Under the pieces are notes generated by a model. That model did no database searches. It was given only the letters and a program-made list of their open reading frames with translations, and was not told the origin of the DNA. Made by a program: the position numbers and the translations under genes. This document shows positions 16,797 to 25,920 of a stretch of DNA of 64,000 nt, in pieces. The stretch covers positions 372,001 through 436,000 of the forward strand of contig CBDDCH010000001.1 in assembly GCA_965226215.1 (NCBI GenBank), read 5' to 3'. Every line of letters starts with the position of its first letter. Positions within the stretch are counted from its first letter, which is position 1. This DNA comes from G963668345 sp965226215. GTDB taxonomy: Bacteria > Acidobacteriota > Terriglobia > Bryobacterales > UBA6623.

Positions 16797-18200
16797 CTAG
16801 ACAAACAGCTCGCTTACTTCGTCGAAGCGCATCGGACCAAGCGGGGAAAGGTCTTCGATGTAGTAGAAGGGGCGGCCCGACGGGGTTTCGATGACTTTCT
16901 TTGCCGAGTCGATACCCAGGGCCGAGTAGATCGTACACATGACATCCTCGGGGTAAATGGACCGGTTGCGGTGCCAATCGTAGCGGGTGACCTTGCCCCC
17001 GATCTCGTCGGTGGCGCCCAGGATTTTGCCGCCAACCACGCCCGCCCCGGCGAACAGAGAGACCGCTGCGTAGCGGTGGTGGTCGCGTCCTTTGCCGATG
17101 GTCAACCCACCCGGCGTGCGTCCGAATTCCCCCATGGCCACGATCAAAGTCTTGTCCAGCAATGATCGGCCGTTTTGATCTTTCTCGGACTCAAGATCCG
17201 TGATGAGATTGGAGAGCGCGGCATCGAGATCCCAGCACAGCGTGTACTGGTTGGTTTTGGCTGTTTTGTCGTAAGCCTTGCCGTGCAAGTCCCACCCATT
17301 GTGGGCGATCGCCACGAAACGGGTGCCAGCGTCGGAGGCGACCAGATTGCGGGCGATGACACAGGCGTCACCAGTCTCCGAACTGCCGTAGCGCTCGTGA
17401 TCTTGCTCGCCGACTTTGAAGATGGAAGCGGCTTGAGGCGCATCAAGAATGCTATAGGAAGCTTGATAAAAGTCACGGTAATCGACCATCATGCGGCCGC
17501 GGGAGGCCTCGCCGCTAGCGACGACGGCGTTCAGGCGTTCGAGAAACTCCTTGCGATGGTTGAAGCGGTTCCTGTTTTCCTCGGAGAGAACGAAAGGCAA
17601 GTCTCCCTTGGTATATAGGGCCATGGGGGCGTGGGTAGCCGACAACATGCCGTTACCGATCAAACCGGCTTGGCCGTTTCCATAGTTCATGGCGACGAAG
17701 GGAGGAAGGAAGTCGGAGTCCTTGCGTCGCGATTCGAACTCGCTTGCCACGATAGAGCCCACCGAGGGCATCTCTTTTAGGCGAGCCGGGCTGAACACAT
17801 GGCCCACTTGAATGTAGTACTGCCCTCTGGCGTGAGAGCTCTCCCAGGCCTCATTGCTGCGCACGATTGCGTACTTGTCAGTCATACCCGAGAGTCTCGG
17901 CAACAGGCCGTAGGGCATCTTCAACTCGGGGTCGACGGTTCGAGCGTCGAAATCAGGAGGCGTCCACTTCCCTTCCTTGAAGTCGAAGGTGTCAAGCTGG
18001 CTGGGGCCACCTTCCAGGAACAGGAAAATAACGTGTTCCGCCGAGCTGCGAGGCGTTGCTCTTTTCGACGCCGCCGCTTCCACGTTGAGCGGCTTGAGCA
18101 TGGGCAGCAGAACGTAGCCACCTACCGTAACTCCGACCACTCGGGAAAAGTCGCGTCGTGAGAGTCTCGGAAACCGGGTTCGCTTCAGGTCCGCGGTCAT
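16797..18200 (-). CDS. DUF1501 protein with Tat signal (copy 1)
   Basis: The protein has 467 residues. The signal SRRDFSRVVGVTVGGYVLLP is twin-arginine type. DUF1501 proteins have an alkaline-phosphatase/sulfatase-like fold; visible marks are VIFLFLEGGPSQLDTFDFK, VRSNEAW, YVQVGH-like HXXGH region, FVAIAHNGWDLHG, and IVAMGEFGRTPG near the C-terminus. Function is experimentally undefined. The gene follows a truncated DUF1553 gene by 19 bp, repeating the DUF1553-DUF1501 order found intact at 18.98-22.9 kb. Confidence 0.85.
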   Translation of the reverse strand: MTADLKRTRFPRLSRRDFSRVVGVTVGGYVLLPMLKPLNVEAAASKRATPRSSAEHVIFLFLEGGPSQLDTFDFKEGKWTPPDFDARTVDPELKMPYGLLPRLSGMTDKYAIVRSNEAWESSHARGQYYIQVGHVFSPARLKEMPSVGSIVASEFESRRKDSDFLPPFVAMNYGNGQAGLIGNGMLSATHAPMALYTKGDLPFVLSEENRNRFNHRKEFLERLNAVVASGEASRGRMMVDYRDFYQASYSILDAPQAASIFKVGEQDHERYGSSETGDACVIARNLVASDAGTRFVAIAHNGWDLHGKAYDKTAKTNQYTLCWDLDAALSNLITDLESEKDQNGRSLLDKTLIVAMGEFGRTPGGLTIGKGRDHHRYAAVSLFAGAGVVGGKILGATDEIGGKVTRYDWHRNRSIYPEDVMCTIYSALGIDSAKKVIETPSGRPFYYIEDLSPLGPMRFDEVSELFV

Positions 18201-18219
18201 TGTGTAGCTCCCACCATAA

Positions 18220-18861
18220 CTAATAATTGAATATAAAATCCCGCTTGTTCAATAGCGCCCACTGCAAATCCTCTGCGCCGCCCTCTACGTTTTCGCCCAG
18301 CATCTCTTCAGCAAGCGCAAGCTCCCCGGCGGTGGGGAACCGCGAGAGTGTCGCCAGAAACAGTTCCTCGACGAGTTGGGCGGTGCTCAGAGGCGATTCC
18401 GCGCACAGCAGTTCGGCAACGCGGCTTCCCTCGGTTGTGCGCAAGACCTTGTTGCGGATCAGGTCGCTGTTGAGCAACAGCGTGGCCTGCACGATCGAGC
18501 CCGTCAGATCTCGCTCTTGCTTGTCGCGATTGCCCTGCCCAAAGAAGGTGAGCAACCGCTTCATCTCGGTGTCTTTAATGTCCTCGCTCGAATAAGCCTC
18601 TTGCACGTAGTCGACCTTCTTGTCCGTACCACTGATCGCGATCTCCGGGAACACCTGGGTGGCCTCGGAGACGGCGTCAAAAAGCTCTTCGGCCGAGAGG
18701 CGGCGCACGAACCTGCGGGCGTAGTATGCGGCGTATTCAGGCTTCCATTCGCCATCGAAGCGCGAGGAAAGCTGGTAGGCGCTCGACTTTACGATCAAGC
18801 TAATCAGGTACCGAAGATCAAAGTTGTGCTTGCGAAAGTCCTCGGCAAGAGCGTTGAGCAA
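18220..18861 (-). pseudogene. DUF1553 protein, C-terminal fragment
   Basis: Only the last 213 residues of a normally 700-1000-residue protein remain, beginning LLNALAEDFRKHNFDLRYLI, the typical segment that follows 'hPELLd' in DUF1553. It includes RRLSAEELFDAV and ends WALLNKRDFIFNY, the family's usual C-terminus. The DUF1549, cytochrome-like and Ig-like regions are gone. The upstream 118 bp contain no remains of them but do hold a short tandem repeat. It stays linked to its DUF1501 partner. Confidence 0.8.
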
Positions 18862-18873
18862 TAGCGTTCATCA

Positions 18874-18909
18874 CCCTCTAGCTCAGAGCCTCCCTCTAGC
18901 TCACAGCCT
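18874..18909. repeat. Two 18-bp tandem repeats
   Basis: CCCTCTAGCTCAGAGCCT (18874-18891) is followed directly by the same 18-mer with one G to C change (18892-18909). It lies at the truncated 5' edge of the DUF1553 fragment and may mark the deletion junction. Confidence 0.7.
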
Positions 18910-18979
18910 CCCCGAAGACCCGCCCGGTCCCGGCCAGACGCGATTACCTATTCCGACCGTGTGTTTCAGCGACCGCTCG

Positions 18980-20323
18980 CTAGACTAATCCTTCGATCGG
19001 CACGCCCGTCTTATCGTCGATCGAGTTGGCGATCTTGACCGGCCGGCCGATGGTGGTCATGTATGTTTTCGTCCAGTCGATCCCAAAGGCCTTGTAGACG
19101 CTTGCGTATAGGTCGCCGATGGTGATCATTCGCTCGGCTACTTTCGCTCCTCTTTCGTCACTGGCGCCGATCACCTGACCGCCTCGGATGCCGCCTCCGC
19201 CCAGCACCAGCGACCAACAGTGCGGCCAGTGATCACGACCGTTGGCGGGGTTCACGTGTGGAGTCCGCCCAAACTCGCCCATGGCGATGACCACCGTGGA
19301 TTCCAGCAGACCTCTCTGATCCAGGTCTTCCAAAAGCGCCGAGAGCGCTTGATCCAACTTGGGAACCAGCTCTTCACGATGTTTCTTGTCATTGTTGTCA
19401 TGGGTGTCCCACTGGCTGTACTTATACCCCGCAGCCGTCACGAAGCGACATCCCGACTCGACCAGGCGGCGGGCCAGCAGCACACTCAGCCCGAAACCGT
19501 GTCTGCCGTAGCGGTCTTTCACTTTGTCGGGCTCCTTCGACAAGTCGAAGGCTTCTTTGACGTTGGGGGATAGAATCATCTTCAGCGCCTGTTCGGTAAA
19601 GGAGTCCATGTTGGCGTATTCGGCCAGCTCCTCTTTCTGGCGAAACCGGCGTTCGACGATATCGAGCAGGCCGCGGCGGTTTTCGATCCGCTCGAGGGGA
19701 ACGGATTTCGGCAGAGTCAAGTCCGGAACTTCAAACTCGCCCTTGCTGGGATCCGGCACAAACATGGGATCGTATTGAGGACCGATGAACGCGGCCTTGA
19801 AATAATCCTCGTACTGACGATGGATGGGCCACTGGGGGCAAACGACATAGGGCGGAAGACCCTTGCGCGGCCCGGTTTCCCGGGCGATGATCGAACCGAT
19901 GCTCGGAAACTGCATCGCCGGATTCGGCCGGTGTCCCGTCAAGGCGTAGTGGTGACCCTCCGGATGGTCGATTTCTTCGGTATGCATCGACCGGATGATC
20001 GACAGCTTGTCCATGTTCTTGGCGATGCGCGGCAACAGCTCGGAGATCTGAATGCCGTCCACGTTCGTGGAGATCGGTTTGAAGTTGCTATTGGATTTGG
20101 GATCCCAAGTGTCGACATGACTCGGCCCGCCTTCGAGCCAAAGCAAGATACAGGCCTGCGCCTTGGCGTCCGGGTCGGTTCTCTGACCCGTTGCCGCCAA
20201 CGCGCTCCGCATCCCGAGATACTGACTCAGGTGCATGCCGAGCAGGCTTAGAGAGCCGACTCGCAGAAAGTCTCGGCGCAGTGGCTTGTGTGGGCTGAAG
20301 CTGATCTCGTCCGGTATGTCCAT
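18980..20323 (-). CDS. DUF1501 protein with Tat signal (copy 2)
   Basis: The protein has 447 residues from the ATG at 20323, which has AGGAAG eight bases upstream; a GTG at 20350 overlapping the previous stop is the alternative. The Tat signal is RRDFLRVGSLSLLGMHLSQY. Family marks are CILLWLEGGPSHVDTWDPK, TEEIDHPEGHHYALTGHRP, AAGYKYSQWDTHDNN and VIAMGEFGRTPHVNPANGRD. It follows the 851-residue DUF1549/DUF1553 gene with almost no gap and is presumably co-transcribed with it. The pair is common in Planctomycetota and Acidobacteriota, with unproven roles in the periplasm. Confidence 0.88.
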   Translation of the reverse strand: MDIPDEISFSPHKPLRRDFLRVGSLSLLGMHLSQYLGMRSALAATGQRTDPDAKAQACILLWLEGGPSHVDTWDPKSNSNFKPISTNVDGIQISELLPRIAKNMDKLSIIRSMHTEEIDHPEGHHYALTGHRPNPAMQFPSIGSIIARETGPRKGLPPYVVCPQWPIHRQYEDYFKAAFIGPQYDPMFVPDPSKGEFEVPDLTLPKSVPLERIENRRGLLDIVERRFRQKEELAEYANMDSFTEQALKMILSPNVKEAFDLSKEPDKVKDRYGRHGFGLSVLLARRLVESGCRFVTAAGYKYSQWDTHDNNDKKHREELVPKLDQALSALLEDLDQRGLLESTVVIAMGEFGRTPHVNPANGRDHWPHCWSLVLGGGGIRGGQVIGASDERGAKVAERMITIGDLYASVYKAFGIDWTKTYMTTIGRPVKIANSIDDKTGVPIEGLV

Positions 20324-20349
20324 GGTCTTCCTCGTTACTATTTCGATCA

Positions 20350-22905
20350 CTAATGGTTGAAGGCGAACTCCCTAGTGGCAATTAACGCCCAAGCTAGATC
20401 TTGAAGAGCTTCGCGGCGGTCACCGAATGCGGATATAGCCTCTTCGAGTTCGCCGCGCTCCTCGGTCGTGGGAAGACGAACCAGCGCGGCAAGGTAAAAC
20501 TCGTCGATAATCTCGCCGTTCGAAGCTCCACTCTTGACCAAGCGATCAACGCGGCTGCCCGCGGCGGCGATCTTGCTGGTATACGTCGGACCCGCCAGAA
20601 GATGCAACGCCTGGCCCAGGTTGGCCTTCACGCTGCGCTCAGGCACCATCAGCCGGTTAGGCCGCCCGTACACATCCATGAACTGAGAAGGCACAGCATC
20701 GGGCCAGGGCAGGTTGATGGCACGCGTGCCGGGCGGCTCCTTGCTGTACATCCAGTTATCGAAGTCTTCGTACACTCCCGTTACTTGGGAAACCGCGTCT
20801 AGAAGGACCTCGGGGTCAAGCGGCCGCGCCATGGAGTGCGAGTAGTTGATCTTGTCGTTCTTGTTCGTTCGGTTGGGAGTGCTCGAAAGCTGATAGGTCC
20901 GCGACTGGGTGATCAAGCGGATCAAATACTTCAGATCATGTCCGTTTTCGCGAAAGTCCCTGGCCAATGTATCGAGCAACTCCGGGTGCGTCGGAGGATT
21001 CGTCAATCGGAAATCGTCGACCGGATCGACGATCCCGCGGGAGAAAAACAGCCCCCACATGCGGTTCACAATGGCCTCGTCGAAATAGGCCTGGGCAGTG
21101 ACCCATTCGGCTAGCCTCATGCGCAAGTCGGTTCGTTGATCCTCCGCCAGAGCCCGGCCGTCGAGAAACGTCGGTTCCACTTCGTGTTTGGTTCGTGGAT
21201 GAATGACCTTGGCGCCCTGTCCGAACTCGCCGTGTCCGGCCGGATCATCGATGATGAGCATGTCCTGACCGAGCTGCCCGATCCGGCTGAGGCGTCCAAA
21301 GAACGCCGCCAACCCCCAGTATTGGTCCTGACTCCACTTCTCATAGGGGTGGTTATGGCACTGGGCGCAGTCGAGCCGGCGACCCAGGAACACCCGCAAC
21401 TGCTCGGACATCATGTTGCCTGGCATGGGCAACTCGCCGCCGATGTGGTAGTAGTGGCGCGAGGGCCCGTCGTAACCTTGCGCCGCAATGCGCCGGCGGG
21501 CGATTTCGTCATAGGGCACGTTGCGCGCAATCATGTCCCGGACCCATTCCCAATACATCTTCGTGTACTTCAGATCGCCCTGCGGAGCCATGGCCACGCG
21601 GTAGAGGTCGGCGAAGCGGAAGGTCCAATAATCGATGTATTCGGGCGAGGCGAGCAGAATGTCGATCAGCTTGTCTCGCTTATCGGGGTTGGGATCGTTG
21701 AGAAACTCCAGGACGCGTTCGGGCGGCGGCAGCGTGCCGGTCACGTCCAGGCACACTCGGCGCAGGAACTCTTCGTCGCTTGCCGACTCGGACGGGATGA
21801 TGTTGAACTTCTTCAGCTTGGCGAATACGTAGTCGTCGATGTAATTCCTTCGCGGAATCTCGGGATAGTCCGCGATGGGTTCCGAGATCACTCCGAATCC
21901 GGCGCTGACGGCGTGGCCCGCCGCGCGGATCATGACCGCGGTTTCGCCCGTCTGGACGGATTTCACGAGTCCACTTGCTGAAACTTCGACGACCTCGGGG
22001 TTGTTCGACACGTAGAGCACTTGCCCGCTGACGTCTTCCTGCTGTCCGTTGGAAAGATACGCCGTGACCAACAGCTGCTGCTTCCCGTTTTCGTCAAGCA
22101 CGACCGACTTCGGCAAGACCTCGATCCGTTCAACCTGCACGGCTCCCGTAGCGTCGTCCTCGCCGTAGGGCGCGCCCTGCCGGATCCAGTTGAGAAGCGT
22201 CTCGTAGTCCCCCGAGCCAACGACGATGAGAGGGCCGCCGCCGTGGGCGACCTGCATGGTCGGCTTGGCCAGCAGGAGGCTTTTCTCCGGATCTTCCAAA
22301 TTGATTCGAGGCACCCTGGCGCCCTCTGACCCGGCGGCAAGAACTTGGTAGGTTCCGCCTTCGACAATCCACTCGTAGTCCTCTTTGGGGTAGAGGGCAT
22401 TGGCCGAAAGCTTGAATCCTCCCTTGCCTTTCACGCTGCCATGGCAGTCGTCGGTGTTACAGCCTCTCTTGGTGAGAATGCCGCCGACGTCGCGGGCAAA
22501 ACTAAATGGACGGGTCTGTTCGGAGCCGGCCACCCGGACGTTGGCCCGCGCCTTCGCCCCTTCGACTTCGGCCGTTAGAGTGGCTTGCCCATCGGCCACA
22601 GCCACGACCTCGCCCGCCTGTCTTACCTTGGCTCGCGTGGCGTCTGAAATCGAAAACTTGCTCTGGTCCGTGACATCCCGCTCTAGGCCGTCGGCGAACC
22701 GACCCAGCACGAGAACCTGTTGCGCGGCGCCCGCCCCCCAGAGTTTGATTTCTTCGGGAACCAACCGCACCGACAACACTTTGCCGGCTGATCCAGAGGC
22801 AGCCGGAATGGCCAGGCTGAGAATCATGGCCGGCAAAACCCACCGGCTTCTTAGGCCTCGCCGGAAGGCTCTTGCCTGATCAGCTAGTTTGGCAACGTTG
22901 TTCAT
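20350..22905 (-). CDS. Exported DUF1549/DUF1553 protein with Ig-like and cytochrome-like regions
   Basis: The protein has 851 residues from the ATG at 22905, with GGGGAAGAA upstream. A signal segment (about 21-42) is followed by a Big_2-like Ig domain (45-127), a cytochrome-like region with C149-N-T-D-D-C154-H155 (a CX4CH spacing known in this family), and a second Ig-like domain (about 300-385). DUF1549 follows (YIDDYVFAKLKKFNI...RRVCLDVTGTLPP), with a second haem-like motif CAQCHNHPYEKW, and DUF1553 forms the C-terminus ending WALIATREFAFNH. It lies between the PPC-domain gene and DUF1501 on one apparent operon. Role unknown; probably envelope-located. Confidence 0.88.
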   Translation of the reverse strand: MNNVAKLADQARAFRRGLRSRWVLPAMILSLAIPAASGSAGKVLSVRLVPEEIKLWGAGAAQQVLVLGRFADGLERDVTDQSKFSISDATRAKVRQAGEVVAVADGQATLTAEVEGAKARANVRVAGSEQTRPFSFARDVGGILTKRGCNTDDCHGSVKGKGGFKLSANALYPKEDYEWIVEGGTYQVLAAGSEGARVPRINLEDPEKSLLLAKPTMQVAHGGGPLIVVGSGDYETLLNWIRQGAPYGEDDATGAVQVERIEVLPKSVVLDENGKQQLLVTAYLSNGQQEDVSGQVLYVSNNPEVVEVSASGLVKSVQTGETAVMIRAAGHAVSAGFGVISEPIADYPEIPRRNYIDDYVFAKLKKFNIIPSESASDEEFLRRVCLDVTGTLPPPERVLEFLNDPNPDKRDKLIDILLASPEYIDYWTFRFADLYRVAMAPQGDLKYTKMYWEWVRDMIARNVPYDEIARRRIAAQGYDGPSRHYYHIGGELPMPGNMMSEQLRVFLGRRLDCAQCHNHPYEKWSQDQYWGLAAFFGRLSRIGQLGQDMLIIDDPAGHGEFGQGAKVIHPRTKHEVEPTFLDGRALAEDQRTDLRMRLAEWVTAQAYFDEAIVNRMWGLFFSRGIVDPVDDFRLTNPPTHPELLDTLARDFRENGHDLKYLIRLITQSRTYQLSSTPNRTNKNDKINYSHSMARPLDPEVLLDAVSQVTGVYEDFDNWMYSKEPPGTRAINLPWPDAVPSQFMDVYGRPNRLMVPERSVKANLGQALHLLAGPTYTSKIAAAGSRVDRLVKSGASNGEIIDEFYLAALVRLPTTEERGELEEAISAFGDRREALQDLAWALIATREFAFNH

Positions 22906-22928
22906 TCGGTTTTCTTCCCCATCAACAC

Positions 22929-24860
22929 CTAGTCGCCAGAGGACACCTGACGCGAGTCGACAACCATCAACGGAATCTCTTCCAGCGGCAGGGGCGGGCC
23001 GATCTTGCCGTCGACGACCGGCCGCGCTACCACGCGGATAAACTTCGGCCATCGGGTGAGCGGCGCGTCCTCGCTCGCCACCAGCATGATGACCGCCGTC
23101 TGCGACTTGGGCACGAATCGTTTCTTGTGGCCCTCATCCAACGGGGGGCCGCGGTCGGGATCGACTTCCGTACCCGTGACCGCGTCAACACCCGGCGGCA
23201 GTCCTTCCACCTTCAGCGCGATCTCGCCTGCGAAGCCTTCTTCCTGGTCCGTGGTAACGGTCAGCTTCTTGGCGCCGCCCCGCGCCAGATTGATCTGCTT
23301 CTGCTCGACGACGACATCTCCGACGTGCGGCGCCTGCGGGCGAATCAGCACTCGATACCGAAAGCTCGGGTCGCCGTAGCGAGACGTCACGTCGCGGATC
23401 TGGAGATAGTACTCACCGCCGAGCTCGAAGGTGTAGATAGTCTTTGGCTCGACGGTCTTTAGATAGAACGTGAAGTTCCGCGAGATTCTCTTGTAGACAT
23501 TAGTCAAAAACTCGTTGTCGCCGGCGTCGAAAACTCCGAGGCGCGGATTGAAAAAGGGTGGGCCCTTCTCGGGCGTTTCGATCTCGAAAGCGAGGCCCTG
23601 CCCGGTCTCCACCTTGAACTTGAAAACGTCCACGTCCCCGGGGTGCTCAATCGCTCCTTCGAGAACCGTCGGCACGGTTACCGCTAACGCCTGGGAGAAC
23701 TCGTCGTTCGGCTCTTCCGCGATCACTATCACGGGGACGGTTGAATCGATCGACAGATCATCTCGTTCCGCTTGGACACCGCCGCTTGCTTCTCCCGCGG
23801 CCGATCCACCTGGCGTTGTGGCTGGTTCGGTTGCCCGCCTGGGAACGGTCCGCGACCATAGTTGCTCGAGCCGGTCCGGTTCGAGGACTCTTTTGAACGC
23901 ACGCTCCTGCCATGCCGACACAGCAGGAGATGAATCGCCGCCTTCAGCCGGCAACTCATCCGCCGCCGAACCTTCCGAAGGCGAGATGCGAAGCTGGTAG
24001 GAATAATCCGGCGACCCCTTCCACATGAAGGAAGAGACCCGCACCAGGTACCGGCCGGCCTTGTTGAACTGGTAAGTCAACCTCGGAGCGTTTGAAACGT
24101 GGGGCGATCCGGGCTCGTCGTTGAACGCCAGGCGAGTAGCTCTCCGCGGATCGAACCAACTTCCGGTGAGCTCATAGAGAGTCAACTCGGGGTCAAACTG
24201 CCCAGGCGGGCCCATAAACGATCCGGGAGGAGCATTACAGAAGACTTCGAACATCAGGTCTTCGCCCGGGGACACTTCGAACGCATAGTAATCGACTTCG
24301 CCGCCTTGGCTGATCTTCCCCTCGATCGTCGTGGGGATTCGGACTGCCTGCGCCGTGCCGGCTGAGTTGTGCGGAGTCTCGGCTTCTCCTACGGCGGGCA
24401 GGGAAGTGACGGCGAATTCCAGGGAGTTCGAAATGCCTTGCGGCGTGAGGACGCGAAGCTGGTGAACCCCGCGGGGGGTGTCCGGATCGACTTCGACTTT
24501 CAGGGAGACGAGTTGGCCCTGGCGATTCTTGAGTGCATTGGGCTCGTAATCTTTCGCCGCCTCGAATTCTATTTCGCCGATGCCCTCGACCTCGGCGCGT
24601 AAACCTTCGGTGTCGAACCAGACTCCGTAGGCGCCTTGTAGCTCCCTTCCTCGAACTTCGGCTTGGATGGTCGCCGCTTGCCGGGCGCCCACCGGGAAAA
24701 CGGAAATAAGTTGCGGCTCGCCGGGTGGCTTGTCCGTGCCGTCCTGAGCGATCAATCGGGGGGCATTGACGCACAGCAAGACCACGACAAGGGCCCACGG
24801 AGCTAGCCCGGGGCCCATTCGGGCTGACCCTTTTCCAAAAACACTCGACACTGTGGCCAT
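22929..24860 (-). CDS. Exported protein with two PPC (bacterial pre-peptidase C-terminal) domains
   Basis: The protein has 643 residues; an internal ATG at 24818 would give a more standard signal peptide (GLAPWALVVVLLCVNAPRLI ending in AQ). An Ig-like region (about 45-165) is followed by the first PPC domain (GEVDYYAFEVSPGEDLMFEV, ~185-300), a low-complexity Ser/Pro/Glu linker with ATTPGGSAAGEASGG, a second PPC domain (GDVDVFKFKVETGQGLAFEI, ~395-510) and a C-terminal beta-rich region. It is the first gene of the minus-strand run PPC - DUF1549/1553 - DUF1501, an arrangement known from planctomycetes. The next start is 23 bp downstream. Confidence 0.82.
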   Translation of the reverse strand: MATVSSVFGKGSARMGPGLAPWALVVVLLCVNAPRLIAQDGTDKPPGEPQLISVFPVGARQAATIQAEVRGRELQGAYGVWFDTEGLRAEVEGIGEIEFEAAKDYEPNALKNRQGQLVSLKVEVDPDTPRGVHQLRVLTPQGISNSLEFAVTSLPAVGEAETPHNSAGTAQAVRIPTTIEGKISQGGEVDYYAFEVSPGEDLMFEVFCNAPPGSFMGPPGQFDPELTLYELTGSWFDPRRATRLAFNDEPGSPHVSNAPRLTYQFNKAGRYLVRVSSFMWKGSPDYSYQLRISPSEGSAADELPAEGGDSSPAVSAWQERAFKRVLEPDRLEQLWSRTVPRRATEPATTPGGSAAGEASGGVQAERDDLSIDSTVPVIVIAEEPNDEFSQALAVTVPTVLEGAIEHPGDVDVFKFKVETGQGLAFEIETPEKGPPFFNPRLGVFDAGDNEFLTNVYKRISRNFTFYLKTVEPKTIYTFELGGEYYLQIRDVTSRYGDPSFRYRVLIRPQAPHVGDVVVEQKQINLARGGAKKLTVTTDQEEGFAGEIALKVEGLPPGVDAVTGTEVDPDRGPPLDEGHKKRFVPKSQTAVIMLVASEDAPLTRWPKFIRVVARPVVDGKIGPPLPLEEIPLMVVDSRQVSSGD

Positions 24861-25090
24861 GAGTGCTAAAATTTCCTACTCAGCGGTCTATGATTCAGCG
24901 GCGCAAACTGCCCTCCGAAGCACAGCCTCAGCGTCTTGCAGAGCGCATAAACCGCAGCCCTGGATACAAACCCAGCTATTGTAAATTCTAGCACTTTCAC
25001 CTTATTTGACAGGCGGAAAACTGCGGCAGGTTGTAGTCGATTTTACGTTCCTCGGAGAGCAAGGGTGACTCTCGCCGAAGCCGTCGAGAG

Positions 25091-25206
25091 GCGGCATGCC
25101 GTGCCCCTCCATTTCCAGGCGCCTAACAGATCCGTAGGGGCACAGCATGCTGTGCCCGCCTGCGCCCGCCCGAAACGTGGGTGCATTTATGAAATGGAGT
25201 ACTTAG
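25091..25206. repeat. Palindrome-bearing interspersed repeat, copy 1 (~115 bp)
   Basis: It contains GGCATGCCGTGCCCCT, then GTAGGGGCACAGCATGCTGT continuing GCCCGCC, then CCCGAAACGTGGGTGCATTT and GAAATGGAGTACTTAG. The same blocks in the same order and spacing occur at 51034-51145. A shorter match (GGGCACAGCATGCTGTGCCC) lies at 53665-53684. It directly precedes the truncated PQQ-propeller fragment. Confidence 0.75.
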
Positions 25207-25244
25207 TCCGGCAGAAAGACACGTTCCTGCATAATGAAAAGCGC

Positions 25245-25559
25245 GCGGGGGTCGTTTACTTGCTGCCAGACAGCGGCATCGTCACCTGCCTCGACGCCAA
25301 AACGGGCGACGTGCAATACCGCGATCGGGTTCCAGGTCCGGCCAAGTTCTCGGCTTCTCCCGTGGCGTTCGACAACAAGATCCTCCTAACGAGCGAAGAG
25401 GGAGACTCTTTCGTTTTCAAGGCAGGGCCCACGTACGAGTTACTCAGTACGAATTCGATCGGCGAACCGGTCCACGCTTCTCCGGCGATCGCTGGAGGGA
25501 GGATCTTCATCCGCGGGGACAAGAACCTTTACGCGATTGGGCGAGCGGAGAGTGAATAG
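25245..25559 (+). pseudogene. PQQ-type beta-propeller protein, C-terminal fragment
   Basis: The frame reads GVVYLLPDSGIVTCLDAKTG followed by further blades with the repeated pattern 'ASPVAFDNKILLTSEEG' and 'ASPAIAGGRIFIRGDKNLYA', and stops at 25559. These are the last two to three blades of a PQQ/BamB-like propeller. The upstream part is cut off at the interspersed repeat, where the frame continues into sequence derived from the repeat itself. Likely a relic. Confidence 0.7.
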
Positions 25560-25920
25560 GGCCGGGGCTGCGATGGCCGGTAGGAGTACTTATCCCACCG
25601 ACAAGCAGGACTACCGATGAGGCCACGTTTCCCCCAGGCGGGTGTGCTTATTCTGCACTTCTAGCGCACTACCAGCGGCCTGATCTACCGCTCATCTCAA
25701 TGCTATGACTAATACTGCATGCACAGCAGCGCCTGCCGCGGCAAAATACCCCACAGCGCGCCACCCGCCCTTTAGCTGTGAAAAGTAACCCGCAGTAAGA
25801 ACAACGGCAGGCAGCAAACTCATATCAACCCAGAAAAAGCCTACCGGGTCGGTGTCCCCTGGAGGGACTCCGGGGTGGATCAGGACGAAGAACCCCAGGA
25901 CAAACCAAAATAGCACAAAT

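Noticed and set aside
20401..24000. Several plus-strand reading frames opposite the DUF1549/DUF1553 and PPC genes
   Set aside because: They mirror high-GC codon positions of the real minus-strand genes and show no motifs or ribosome-binding sites.
25008..25040. TTGACA with a TTGTAG-like hexamer downstream as a sigma-70 promoter
   Set aside because: The -10 match and spacing are poor, and the only downstream reading frame is a truncated fragment.
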